DNA of 26,261 nucleotides, taken from IMG/VR virus record IMGVR_UViG_3300007511_000123, positions 1-26,261 of that record. One strand, given 5' to 3'. The notes under the pieces were generated by a model. It saw nothing but the letters and a program-made list of their open reading frames with translations, searched no databases and was not told the origin of the DNA. A program made the translations under genes and the position numbers. Source of the DNA: a virus. This document shows, piece after piece, positions 15,461-24,568 of the stretch (position 1 is its first letter; the number at the start of each line of letters is the position of its first letter).

Positions 15461-18400
15461 TGACAACTCAAGCACTCTTTGCTGATCAAGAGATAGATCT
15501 ATTTGCTGATCTTGAACAACCAGAGGAACAACAGCCTCTAGGTGAAACACTACGTAAACTTATTGCTGGTGAAGCTACGTACGTATCTGCTCAGGAGAAT
15601 AGATATGAACCTATAGTACGTCAACAGCAGTACATTGGTGCATATAATCAGCTTAAGACTGAAGATAATATTGATGGTGTACTACATAATTCAGCTTCAG
15701 CATATAGTAATAGTATGCGTGAAGTACTGAATACATACATGCAGAAGTATATAGATTCTAATCCTAACGATGTAGATGGTTTTCAGGAAGAAGTAATGAC
15801 TGTGAGTGAAGCTCACGGTACTCTTGATGAGGATATGACAGTTGAGAATGCTTTTGATGTAGCATTCGTTGAGTCAGCTGCTAGTACCAATATGGATACA
15901 GCAGTGCAGAAAGAACAAATGTTTAGGTTCTATGCTCAGAGACAATTAGCAGAACTTTTAGATAAGCAGGATGTGTTTGATAAGGTTGTTAATTATACTG
16001 CATTATTATGGCCAGATATTACTTATGATATATCTCAGTTCTTAGAAGGAAGCTGGTTTAATAATTACGATGATTTCTATTCATTCCAACAGAATTTCTT
16101 TTCGTTGTCACCCAAAGATAAAGTTATTGCTTGGAAAGAAATTCAAGAACAAGCATACGAAACCTTCGATAGCAACGAAGTAAAGACAGCTATCTTCTTG
16201 GCAACACTCATTGATCCAGTAGGTGCTGATGAGGTTAAGACACAAGGATACTTCGATGCATTCGACATAGGTACTGCTGGAGTTACTGCTGGTATAGCAC
16301 TAACCAGACCTTTGTTTACCGCTCTCCGATCAATGAGACTTAATAAGAAACTCATGGAGCTTGAGAATGTAGATGAAGCAGGAATGGTTACAGCCATGGA
16401 AGGATTGGACGAGGCAGGGGCTGATGCGCTCTCTGCGAGCCGTTTCGATACAGCCTCTACCATTAACCCATTTAATACAGAAGAGTTCATAGGGGGCATT
16501 GACGGTCTCTCAGAGGCTACTGTACGTAACCTAGAGGGACATATAGGACAAGGTACTAAACTAGATACCATTCTTAATAATATACATAGATTCACATCTC
16601 CAGAAGCTGATAGCTTATTCCTAAAGGAAGGCTTCATACCACCAGATACGAGAGAACGTCTAATAGCTGAAGCACTTAATAAACAACAGCAGTTATCACA
16701 TGATTATCGTGTGAAGCTCGGTGTCGATATGAGGGATGTTCGTGTCATTAAGAGTGATGAGGATGGTTTCACTATTGGTTATAAGCTGGAGGGTTTAGAC
16801 TTAGAACATAAAGTAGCCTTTACTATTGATGATGAAACAGGCTCATTTATGACTACTGAATTAGGTAAAGTACCTGCTACTGTACTCTCACCTTCTCGTT
16901 TATTTCAGGATGATCCATACTTAGTATCTGGCTTTACCAGAACCGGTGATCAAGGTGCTCGTTTATCTGCTGGTTTTAAACAAGCATATAAAGAAGCACT
17001 TAAGCCTATAGAAAAAGGTTTGATTAAGGACGGTATACTAGATAAAATTAAATACCGTAAGCGGTATAGACAATTAGATGAGATACTTGTTCTAGCTGAT
17101 AACCACAGATTGAAACAAACACTCACACCCATACAATTAAAGCAAGGTTTCTTTACTAATAATGAAGGTAAGGTAATTCATTTTGAAGCTCTCAGTGATG
17201 ATGGCGTTAAGGCTTATTATGGTGTACGTAGAGTACTAGATCAGTTGTGGGAACTAACTAATTATCGTATACGTAGGGAATATCAGGCTAAAGGTTATAA
17301 AGATATTGACATATACCAAACAGTAGATGGTGCGGTCGCTAAACAACAACATATCGGTAAGCCTCATGATACTATAGAAGCTGCACATACATCTATTAGG
17401 CATTATGGTGATTCACTTAGTCAGGGCAAGGGTAAGAGATCACGATCTAACTGGATATATATCTATAAAGCACCAACTGAGGAGGGTGCTAGTGGTTCGT
17501 TTAATAAATACCCTAGCCACCAACTACCCTCTAAAACAGGTATACTTCAACAGTGGTATGATGAGGGATATAAACTTTATAGATTAGATACACCTGTTTT
17601 AATGAAGAATGCTGGTGATACTAAAGGTTCTTATATTGATTATGCTCTTATTAAGGAAGAGTGTTGTGTACATGAACTGCCTTATACTATGTTGAATAAG
17701 GAACCTAATTATATACCACGTATTTATAATAAAGGAACTTACTTCGTTAAGGAAATAGAGAAGGAAGGACTGACACATACTAGACGTATAATGTACAGCA
17801 AAAAAGATGCTGAGGATTTTGTCAACACACAGAATAAATATCTAGGTGAGGAAGTTACAGGCTCTAAATGGATTTATAAATTCGATAGAGAATTAACACC
17901 TTATGAACTTGAGGAAGAAACTATCAATATGTTTGGTGGTTTATATTCAGGTAAACGTGCTAAGGATAGAATCATTGAGGGTACTGGTGTTCCTAATGAA
18001 GCGGAGTTCCCTGATCGTGTTAACTCACTAGGTGCTATTCAGAGATACATGAACCACGTAGCTTCTGTTATTCCTATGAATGAATATCGTATGGCTATGC
18101 AGAAGCGTTGGTTGAATACAGCAGAGAAGATTAGAGTACAGAAAGGATACGCAGCTGTACTTGAGAAACCTTGGGACTTTCATTCTGATATTTTGTTAGA
18201 TAAGTTTTCTTCTGAAGCTGTTGCTTTGGAGAGTTTACGTTCATATATAAACGATGTTATGCGTTTACCTACATTCACTGATAAACTGTGGACATCAGGA
18301 ATGCGTAGGTTAGCTGAGACTACAGAGAAAACCACTATAGGTTCTATTGATTGGAGCGGTGGTCTTTATAAGAAGAAGTTTGGTAAGCCTTACGATGCTA

Positions 18401-20019
18401 CTATATATAGAGGATTACAATGGGCTTCATCAAAAGATCCTTATGCTCTTATGCGTACAATGGCTTTCCATCCCTTACTAGGTTTCTGGAACTTCTCTCA
18501 ACTGGTAGTACAATCAGCAGGAGCAACGCTAGCGGTTTCTCTTGATCCTGTTAATGCTACTAAATATATGAGACAGTACTCAGCATTAAGGATGTTGAGT
18601 TTAGCTAAACATTTTCCAAAGATACAGAACAACCCAGAGAAAATGTCTCTTATTTATAATAAAATAGCTAAGGCATCTGATCTAAAAGTAGATGATCTAA
18701 AAGAACTACACCTTCAATGGGAACGTACTGGTCTTGAAGAATCAATTATGCTTAATGCTGATTTCAACGCTGCTAAACAGGGGTTTGGTATAGGTATTGA
18801 AGGATTAAAAAAGATAACCGATAGTGGACTGCTGTTCTATCGTGAAGGCGAGCTAGTTAACCGAGGATATACTTGGTTAATGGCTAGAAATAAATGGATG
18901 ACTAGGGAAGGACGTGGTGTTCTAAATACTGCTGATGAGAAAGCTGTTATTGATGAGGCTTATAAAGTGGGTCTTAACTTCTCACGTATGAATCGTGCTC
19001 AGTGGCAGAAGGGAGCATTATCTGTGCCTACACAGTTCCAACAGGTAATGGCTAAGTTCATGGAACAGTTTATTCCTGGATCTAAGAACTGGACTAAAGG
19101 TGAGAAAGCCAAAGTACTGACAGGACAGTTGATATTATTTGGAGCGGCTGGAGTACCAACTGCTGAATACATAATTAATAATGCATTACGTATGGCTGGT
19201 TATGAAGCTGGTGATCTATCGGAAACAGAACGTAGAACTATTCAAGAAGGAATAACAGGTTTGTTCCTAGAGCTGATGGATGCTGATGTTACTGTAGTTA
19301 ATCGTATGGCATTCTCTGCTGATCCCGAACATAGTGTTATTGGTAAACTTTTTGATGGTGGTCCTAGTACTGCATCTGCTTACTTTGGTGCGTTTGGTAC
19401 AGTGATGGGACGTGCGGAGAATAGTATTAGTTTACTTAAACCAATATTTGGTTCAGCAGATACAATACATGACTTAACAGCTAATGATCTTTTGGCTGGA
19501 GCTAGTCAGCTTGGGCGTATCTCTTCTTCTTGGAGAAACATACACAAGTCTATGTATCACCATAACTTAGGTATCATGTTTGATAACCATGGTAATAAAA
19601 TTAAGGAAACAAGACCTAACCTAGTTTCAGAAATTGGTCAAGCACTTGGTTTTAAATCAAAAGATGTTGAGATTACCTATGACATGCTTGAGTACAACAA
19701 GGATAAATCTACATTCTATAAAGAGATACTGGATGACATGGTTCAATTACGTGTTATGTATCTACATACGGTAACTGGTGAGGTATCAGATCCACAGGCA
19801 GCTCGAAGACTACTAGCAGCTGAGAAGATTCTGTTTGCTGGTGCTGGTTTATCACCTGACGAAGAGCAGAAGATGTATACTATGTTGGGTCAGAGACTTT
19901 CTCAGAATGAAGGTAAGTACGTAATGGAACATAATAAACTATTCAACAATATATGGTTGGAACAAGGTGCTCCTAGAGTTGAACAGACAGTACCACCGCT
20001 AATGAATATAGGACAATAA
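15460..20019 (+). CDS. Giant internal virion (DNA ejection) protein
   Basis: A 1519-residue protein starting at ATG 15460, which overlaps the preceding stop (TAATG); an upstream ATG at 15400 lies inside the previous gene and is unlikely. It sits in the T7 gp15-gp16 region. The N-terminus is acidic and helical. A segment near residues 260-290 (GTAGVTAGIALTRPLFTAL) is hydrophobic. The last 500 residues, with LLGFWNFSQLVVQSAGATLA and QFQQVMAKFMEQFIPG, resemble the C-terminal region of large podovirus ejection proteins. I see no lytic transglycosylase motif at the N-terminus, unlike T7 gp16. It probably forms part of the inner core and the channel through which DNA passes. The exact family cannot be set by eye. 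Confidence 0.75.
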   Translation: MTTQALFADQEIDLFADLEQPEEQQPLGETLRKLIAGEATYVSAQENRYEPIVRQQQYIGAYNQLKTEDNIDGVLHNSASAYSNSMREVLNTYMQKYIDSNPNDVDGFQEEVMTVSEAHGTLDEDMTVENAFDVAFVESAASTNMDTAVQKEQMFRFYAQRQLAELLDKQDVFDKVVNYTALLWPDITYDISQFLEGSWFNNYDDFYSFQQNFFSLSPKDKVIAWKEIQEQAYETFDSNEVKTAIFLATLIDPVGADEVKTQGYFDAFDIGTAGVTAGIALTRPLFTALRSMRLNKKLMELENVDEAGMVTAMEGLDEAGADALSASRFDTASTINPFNTEEFIGGIDGLSEATVRNLEGHIGQGTKLDTILNNIHRFTSPEADSLFLKEGFIPPDTRERLIAEALNKQQQLSHDYRVKLGVDMRDVRVIKSDEDGFTIGYKLEGLDLEHKVAFTIDDETGSFMTTELGKVPATVLSPSRLFQDDPYLVSGFTRTGDQGARLSAGFKQAYKEALKPIEKGLIKDGILDKIKYRKRYRQLDEILVLADNHRLKQTLTPIQLKQGFFTNNEGKVIHFEALSDDGVKAYYGVRRVLDQLWELTNYRIRREYQAKGYKDIDIYQTVDGAVAKQQHIGKPHDTIEAAHTSIRHYGDSLSQGKGKRSRSNWIYIYKAPTEEGASGSFNKYPSHQLPSKTGILQQWYDEGYKLYRLDTPVLMKNAGDTKGSYIDYALIKEECCVHELPYTMLNKEPNYIPRIYNKGTYFVKEIEKEGLTHTRRIMYSKKDAEDFVNTQNKYLGEEVTGSKWIYKFDRELTPYELEEETINMFGGLYSGKRAKDRIIEGTGVPNEAEFPDRVNSLGAIQRYMNHVASVIPMNEYRMAMQKRWLNTAEKIRVQKGYAAVLEKPWDFHSDILLDKFSSEAVALESLRSYINDVMRLPTFTDKLWTSGMRRLAETTEKTTIGSIDWSGGLYKKKFGKPYDATIYRGLQWASSKDPYALMRTMAFHPLLGFWNFSQLVVQSAGATLAVSLDPVNATKYMRQYSALRMLSLAKHFPKIQNNPEKMSLIYNKIAKASDLKVDDLKELHLQWERTGLEESIMLNADFNAAKQGFGIGIEGLKKITDSGLLFYREGELVNRGYTWLMARNKWMTREGRGVLNTADEKAVIDEAYKVGLNFSRMNRAQWQKGALSVPTQFQQVMAKFMEQFIPGSKNWTKGEKAKVLTGQLILFGAAGVPTAEYIINNALRMAGYEAGDLSETERRTIQEGITGLFLELMDADVTVVNRMAFSADPEHSVIGKLFDGGPSTASAYFGAFGTVMGRAENSISLLKPIFGSADTIHDLTANDLLAGASQLGRISSSWRNIHKSMYHHNLGIMFDNHGNKIKETRPNLVSEIGQALGFKSKDVEITYDMLEYNKDKSTFYKEILDDMVQLRVMYLHTVTGEVSDPQAARRLLAAEKILFAGAGLSPDEEQKMYTMLGQRLSQNEGKYVMEHNKLFNNIWLEQGAPRVEQTVPPLMNIGQ

Positions 20020-20020
20020 G

Positions 20021-21769
20021 ATGGGACTACAAACACAACTACAAGATCCTACTGTATATGATATACCAGATACAGCAGTGGTGGATGATCATTATAGACA
20101 CTATGCTAAGGCATTTGATACTGCTGTTACTGGTGGTATTGAGACATACAAAGAATATCAGAAAGGAGTTGCTAGGGAAGAGCAAGCAGGGGAAGTTGAG
20201 GGTTATCAGAGTGAGGTTGAGGCATATCAAAAAGCTAAACCCACACCACTGCCTTCTAATGCTACACCTGAACAGGTACAGTTAGCTAAAGAACAGTCTC
20301 AGGTATTTCAAATGCATAAGCAGGGGCTATTATCTGGTCCTAGTTTAAAAGCACGTATACAAAAAGTAGCTCGTCAACAGATGGTTGATCATCCTTGGAT
20401 GGCTGCGGAGATTAAAGCTTACTCTGCTTTCTATACTAAAAGCTCAGCTGGTGCTATTGAGTTACCGCCTGAGTTACAGGGTATTAAGGATGCACAGAAA
20501 CAGATAGCTAAGAACATGGCTCTTGAGGGCATGAACGCTACTGATCCTAATCAATATAATGCTTACGTCACACGTATGCATAAGGTAGCTGTGTTTGATG
20601 CTAGACAGAAAGAATTAACATATAATGCATCACAAGGTGATTTCAATGTTCCTGATGTTATAGATCTTATTGATAACATGGCATTAATATTACCTGCTAG
20701 TGAAGGTCAAGGTATGGGTATGTTACCTTTAATGAAACAGTTTAATAAAGAACTAGCTAACGCAGGTGGAGATCCCTCTCAAGTTAATGTGGGTTTCTAT
20801 AAGTCACAAGTATCTTTGCTTAAGTTTCAGCTTAAAGCTGGGCTATCTGCTGCTATTGAACAGGCTGGTGCTAATCTTGATTTTAATGATCGCAAGGAAG
20901 TAGAGGAACATATAAATAATATAGGTAGTGATTGGATTACTGCTATTGAGGAAGGTAATAAAGCTAAGCTTGGCTTCCTTACGAGTCAGAATGAGTTGGT
21001 AGAACAAGGTGTTATACGAGATCTGGGTCCTATAGCACCATTAGCTAAAGCTCTTGGTGACTCAGGAGCACAGGAACTATTGGGGTCATGGAGAAGGCTA
21101 TCTGGGTTATCTGAGAATGCTTTTAAGCTCGACCCCTTCTATATTAAACATCCTATCTACTCTGATATGTTACGTAGGAACAAACCTGAATTTTATATAG
21201 GTGCAGTAATTAAGGGTTTCTCAACAGGCAATCCACTTGAACGTACACCATTAACTAATAATATTGCAGTTGATGTAATTAGTAGTATGTCAAGTGCTAA
21301 TGTACAAACTAATCAACCATTCACTAAAGAACAACAGATAACATATAGTACTGCTGTCAATAACTTATTGAATCAAGAGAGTACTGAGCATCGTGTGGGT
21401 GCTATGGAGAGATTACTTACTGATCGTATTAATGCTAGTGTGATATTTAGTAATCCAGAAACTACACAGGAAGTACGTAATGCATTCACATCTATCTATA
21501 CCGGACTGATAGAGAAACGTGAGACTATGGAATCACAGGCTATCTTCTATATTGGTGATGATAGTAATGTTCACTCATATCTTCCGGGTCGAGCTAAGGA
21601 AATTGATTTACTTTTTGGTGAAGGTACACAGGCTGTTGAACCAGCATTCGTAGAGATGACTAATAAAATGTTATCGTTATATGACATCATAGGTTTTAAT
21701 TCTAACATGGGATTAACTAGGGATGAGTTCATTCGTAAAGTTCTTGGTGAACGTAGAGAAAATAAATGA
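20021..21769 (+). CDS. Internal virion protein, gp15-like by position
   Basis: A 582-residue, mostly helical protein that follows the giant protein by one base. Residues 20-100 are Q, E and A-rich, resembling a coiled coil (YQSEVEAYQKAKPTPLPSN). A further helix-rich core follows, with motifs such as DHPWMAAEIKAYSAFY and DFNDRKEVEEHINNIGSDW. There is no signal peptide, membrane helix or enzyme motif that I recognise. Location in the ejection-protein cluster and helical composition suggest a core protein similar in role to T7 gp15. The stop overlaps the start of the ART-GNAT gene by four bases (ATGA), so the two are translationally coupled and probably made in related amounts. Confidence 0.65.
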   Translation: MGLQTQLQDPTVYDIPDTAVVDDHYRHYAKAFDTAVTGGIETYKEYQKGVAREEQAGEVEGYQSEVEAYQKAKPTPLPSNATPEQVQLAKEQSQVFQMHKQGLLSGPSLKARIQKVARQQMVDHPWMAAEIKAYSAFYTKSSAGAIELPPELQGIKDAQKQIAKNMALEGMNATDPNQYNAYVTRMHKVAVFDARQKELTYNASQGDFNVPDVIDLIDNMALILPASEGQGMGMLPLMKQFNKELANAGGDPSQVNVGFYKSQVSLLKFQLKAGLSAAIEQAGANLDFNDRKEVEEHINNIGSDWITAIEEGNKAKLGFLTSQNELVEQGVIRDLGPIAPLAKALGDSGAQELLGSWRRLSGLSENAFKLDPFYIKHPIYSDMLRRNKPEFYIGAVIKGFSTGNPLERTPLTNNIAVDVISSMSSANVQTNQPFTKEQQITYSTAVNNLLNQESTEHRVGAMERLLTDRINASVIFSNPETTQEVRNAFTSIYTGLIEKRETMESQAIFYIGDDSNVHSYLPGRAKEIDLLFGEGTQAVEPAFVEMTNKMLSLYDIIGFNSNMGLTRDEFIRKVLGERRENK

Positions 21770-23355
21770 CATTCAAGTACTGGCAAGATGGTGAAGAGAA
21801 GGAAGCTGAATCACTAGACCAAGCCATTGATCAGACTCTAATACATAAACCAGAAGAGTCTCAAACACCTATTGAGAGTGCCTCAGAGCCAGCGAGAGAG
21901 CTTGCTGAGTACATTGAGGGGCGTAAGGGTGTCCTAAAGGAACTCTTCTCTACGGAGGCGTGGAAGGAAGCATTGACTACCTTACCTAAGCTTGATGATG
22001 TGGTAGCACAGAAAGAAATTAGAGAAGAATCTATGTCTGTAGCTCTTGATTGGATGGGTGGTGGAATAACTCAGGTAGGTAAGAAGGGTGTACAATTAGT
22101 TGGTGAGGTTGCTGACATGATTGATAACTACAGACCTGGACAAGGATTTAGGGATACATATATCCAACCAAAGAAAGAGTTACCTTCTGGGGTAGAGGAA
22201 CAAATAAAAAACTCAGTCTTTAAAGATAACCAAGGTAATCCTCTGGTTGTATTCCATGGCACAAACCGTATCATTGAGGGTGGTTTAAAGAAAGGAAAGG
22301 TTAGACCTGTAATCTCTTTTACTTTAGATCCTAAACTAGCTGATGAAGTATACTCAGCTGCGGATGAGATACCTTATCATGCTAAGACAAGAGTACCTAA
22401 AAAACCTGATGAGTCAGTAGAAGAATATGCTACTAGATTACAGCCTATAGCTAAAGAATTAGGATTCACACATCCTTCTAATATAATTGAAATGATTGGT
22501 GGAATGGGTGATGAGAAACAATTAGCTAAGTACGTACCTATCATAGAGAAGAAGTGGGGTATTCAAGTAACTAAACACGGTACTGATGGTAGATATTTAC
22601 CTACCTCAGCAACACACCCAGTTACATTGGATATTCAAAAACCATTCAACCCTGCTGATCCTAAGCATGTTAAGAGATACCATGAGGCGTATGTTAAACA
22701 CTATGGACATACAGGGGAAATGGTTAAGAAGGATTTAGAAGCTATTAAGAATGGTGATTGGCATATGCTAGAGGAACCTGAGCTTATGAAGAAGCTAGGT
22801 TTTGATAGTACATATACCGTAGAGCACGGTGCAGTTAATATACACGTCTTTGATGAGAAACAAGTAGTGCCTCTTTTTAGTAAAGTAAAAAACAAATTAG
22901 ATGTGAATGTATCAGAGCACGGTATATTAGGTAGAATATATGAGATGACCAACGATGATGTTATTATTCATCATGGTCGTCCTGTTTTTACTAAGACAGG
23001 TAATAGATTATCAGGGACAAAAGGAACCAACAGATTAGAGTTTGATATTTATGATATGAAACACTATAAAGAAACCGAAGAAACACTTAAGATAGGAACA
23101 GTACAGTTGAACATAATTGAACAAGAAGGTTCAACACCTATAGTTGAGGGTTTGGTTGATATTACTTTAAATCCTAAGTATAGGAAACAAGGTTTTGGTA
23201 AGAAGATTATTGAAGCTGTACGTACACTAAACCCAGATAATAAACTAAATGTTTATGATGTAAAGAAATCAGCACAGGGTTTCTGGAAGAAATTAGGCGG
23301 TAAACCTGTAAAGAATAAAGGTGTTATTGATCAACAAGATTTTATAATTGAGTAA
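21766..23355 (+). CDS. Putative ADP-ribosyltransferase-like and GNAT acetyltransferase fusion protein
   Basis: A 529-residue protein with three parts. Residues 1-140 are a charged, partly helical N-terminal region. Residues about 145-372 resemble the ART-like domains of phage polyvalent proteins: SVFKDNQGNPLVVFHGTN (150-167, with H164 in the expected HGT position), ISFTLDPKLADEVY (183-196), LDIQKPFNP (288-296), and a closing HVFDEKQVVPLFS (360-372). Residues about 390-529 look like a GNAT domain: VEGLVDITLNPKYRKQGFGKK (460-480, with R473, G476 and G478 of the acetyl-CoA loop), then NVYDVKKSAQGFWKKLGG (495-512). The gene ends the internal-virion cluster and shares an ATGA overlap with the previous gene. 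Catalytic competence of either domain is unproven, and the fusion and motifs are read by eye. Confidence 0.7.
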   Translation: MTFKYWQDGEEKEAESLDQAIDQTLIHKPEESQTPIESASEPARELAEYIEGRKGVLKELFSTEAWKEALTTLPKLDDVVAQKEIREESMSVALDWMGGGITQVGKKGVQLVGEVADMIDNYRPGQGFRDTYIQPKKELPSGVEEQIKNSVFKDNQGNPLVVFHGTNRIIEGGLKKGKVRPVISFTLDPKLADEVYSAADEIPYHAKTRVPKKPDESVEEYATRLQPIAKELGFTHPSNIIEMIGGMGDEKQLAKYVPIIEKKWGIQVTKHGTDGRYLPTSATHPVTLDIQKPFNPADPKHVKRYHEAYVKHYGHTGEMVKKDLEAIKNGDWHMLEEPELMKKLGFDSTYTVEHGAVNIHVFDEKQVVPLFSKVKNKLDVNVSEHGILGRIYEMTNDDVIIHHGRPVFTKTGNRLSGTKGTNRLEFDIYDMKHYKETEETLKIGTVQLNIIEQEGSTPIVEGLVDITLNPKYRKQGFGKKIIEAVRTLNPDNKLNVYDVKKSAQGFWKKLGGKPVKNKGVIDQQDFIIE

Positions 23356-23366
23356 GAAGAAGAACA

Positions 23367-23597
23367 ATGGAAATAGACCCAAGAATAATCTGGAACATAA
23401 TCTTAACTCTAGGCATTGGACCTCTCTATTGGTTCATAAAGAGAATGGCAAATGATATTAGATCACTTGATCGTAGAGTTACTGACCATGAGATTAGAGA
23501 TGTGCAAACATTTATAACCAAGGAAGATTATCACAGGGATATTGATGAGATCAAGGGAATGCTCTCAGATATATTTGAGATCCTTAGGGCTAAATAA
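23367..23597 (+). CDS. Small membrane protein, holin-like
   Basis: A 76-residue protein with one hydrophobic helix (about residues 8-25, WNIILTLGIGPLYWFIK) followed by a charged helix of heptad character (RSLDRRVTDHEIRDVQTF, then DIDEIKGMLSDIFEILRAK). The topology is typical of small phage membrane proteins encoded in lysis regions. It overlaps the spanin-like gene by one base, which favours a holin role. Without an endolysin in view, another inner-membrane role cannot be ruled out. No clear ribosome binding site other than AAGAAG is seen. Confidence 0.6.
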   Translation: MEIDPRIIWNIILTLGIGPLYWFIKRMANDIRSLDRRVTDHEIRDVQTFITKEDYHRDIDEIKGMLSDIFEILRAK

Positions 23598-23965
23598 TGA
23601 AGATAATATATGTTATACTACTCAGTCTTACTCTATCAGGCTGTGCCGGACTCGGTGTATTATCAAATCTATTATCACCCTCTAATGCTCCTAGTATAGA
23701 AGCTGAGGCAAATATAGGTAAGGAAGTAGAGTCAACAGATAAGTCTTTGGTTATCAAAGAAGATACAATCAAGGGGGAGGTTGTTACTGTACATAAGGCT
23801 GAGCGATTTGCTCAAGTAACTGCTACTGAATTAATATACGAGGAACGTATACCATTTTGGATATGGATCTTAGTAATTATGGGTTGGATATTACCAAGTC
23901 CTATAGAGATATATAAGGGTTTAGGTACGCTTATATTAAATATAAAAAATTTTATTAAGTCCTAG
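23597..23965 (+). CDS. Probable unimolecular spanin (u-spanin) lipoprotein
   Basis: A 122-residue protein with a lipoprotein signal: hydrophobic residues 3-12 followed by the lipobox LSGC, lipidated Cys16. The middle is a polar, charged linker with little aromatic content (residues 30-80). A membrane segment IPFWIWILVIMGWIL (85-99) and a second hydrophobic run at 107-119 close the protein. This is the layout of u-spanins such as T1 gp11: an outer-membrane anchor at the N-terminus and an inner-membrane anchor at the C-terminus, linked across the periplasm to fuse the membranes during lysis. It directly follows a holin-like gene and precedes the operon terminator. Function is inferred from topology and position. 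Confidence 0.7.
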   Translation: MKIIYVILLSLTLSGCAGLGVLSNLLSPSNAPSIEAEANIGKEVESTDKSLVIKEDTIKGEVVTVHKAERFAQVTATELIYEERIPFWIWILVIMGWILPSPIEIYKGLGTLILNIKNFIKS

Positions 23966-23975
23966 TATTCTAGGC

Positions 23976-24022
23976 AAGGAACCCCTTAGAATTTCTCTCT
24001 CTGTTCTAAGGGGTTCTTTTTT
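23976..24022 (+). terminator. Strong intrinsic terminator closing the late operon
   Basis: GAACCCCTTAGAA (23979-23991) and TTCTAAGGGGTTC (24004-24016) are perfect 13-bp complements, followed by TTTTTT (24017-24022). It lies 13 bases after the u-spanin stop. The gene on the opposite strand ends at 24028, so the hairpin sits between convergent genes and may act on both strands, though only the plus strand has a T-run. Confidence 0.95.
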
Positions 24023-24027
24023 ATTTA

Positions 24028-24261
24028 CTAGAAGTAACCGTTGCTTTCATTATAAGCATCAACCTCTGCCTGATACTCCCTAATATCTTCCTCGGTTACC
24101 TGATCATCAGACCAGTTTACTCTACAACTAATAGTGTCTACTGATGGTGTATCTACAACATTATAGGTAAACTGAGTATAGTCTACGGGTTCATCATACC
24201 AATAGGCTTGTGAACTACTGCCACCCAATAGTAGCATTGCTATCATAGTAGTCTTAATCAT
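24028..24261 (-). CDS. Small exported hypothetical protein
   Basis: A 77-residue protein with a clear signal peptide (MIKTTMIAMLLLGGSSSQA, cleavage expected after SQA) and a mature part of about 58 residues that is acidic and aromatic-rich (YWYDEPVDYTQF) with one cysteine (in TISCRVNW). Its start codon lies within the 3' end of the upstream gene (overlap of 8 bases including ATG 24259-24261), so the two are translated together. I do not recognise the family. A periplasmic or surface role is inferred from the signal peptide. It ends directly at the shared terminator. Confidence 0.75.
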   Translation of the reverse strand: MIKTTMIAMLLLGGSSSQAYWYDEPVDYTQFTYNVVDTPSVDTISCRVNWSDDQVTEEDIREYQAEVDAYNESNGYF

Positions 24262-24568
24262 TGGTGGTTACTCCATTGATAAAGTTCTTACCCTCAGTAT
24301 CCATGTAACCGTCAACAACTGAGTTCATGTAGGTATCAGCCTTGCCTGATGCATTGATCACCATTGAGAAGTTACCCTCTGCTGAGCCTTTACCTTTCCC
24401 TGAACCATTGTGGTCAGCCACAAGTTTACCAGTAGTATCACCCAGATAGGTTCCATTACTATTATCACCAAAGAATGCCTCAGCAGTGTTGGAACTAAGA
24501 GCCATTAGTACAGCCATAACTGCGCCGCCTGCTACAATATACAATCCAGCCTTCAAAGTTTTATTCAT
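24254..24568 (-). CDS. Small exported glycine/asparagine-rich protein
   Basis: A 104-residue protein with a long signal peptide: basic MNKTLKAG, a hydrophobic core to about residue 24, and a cleavage-like SSNTAEA before FFGDNSNG. The mature part is rich in G, N, D and S with a repetitive look (NGSGKGKGSAEGNFSM, then NASGKADTYMNS). This low-complexity pattern recalls small exported proteins annotated as sulfur-globule-type in sulfur-oxidising bacteria, but the resemblance is from memory and could be composition only. It has a GGAGA site and its own sigma-70 promoter. A host-envelope accessory role is the best guess. No cysteine is present, and no membrane segment beyond the signal peptide. Confidence 0.75.
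   Translation of the reverse strand: MNKTLKAGLYIVAGGAVMAVLMALSSNTAEAFFGDNSNGTYLGDTTGKLVADHNGSGKGKGSAEGNFSMVINASGKADTYMNSVVDGYMDTEGKNFINGVTTND

Noticed and set aside
16143-16637. Minus-strand open frame of 164 codons, serine-rich
   Set aside because: Lies inside the giant internal virion protein gene; its serine and alanine richness is what the opposite strand of that frame produces.
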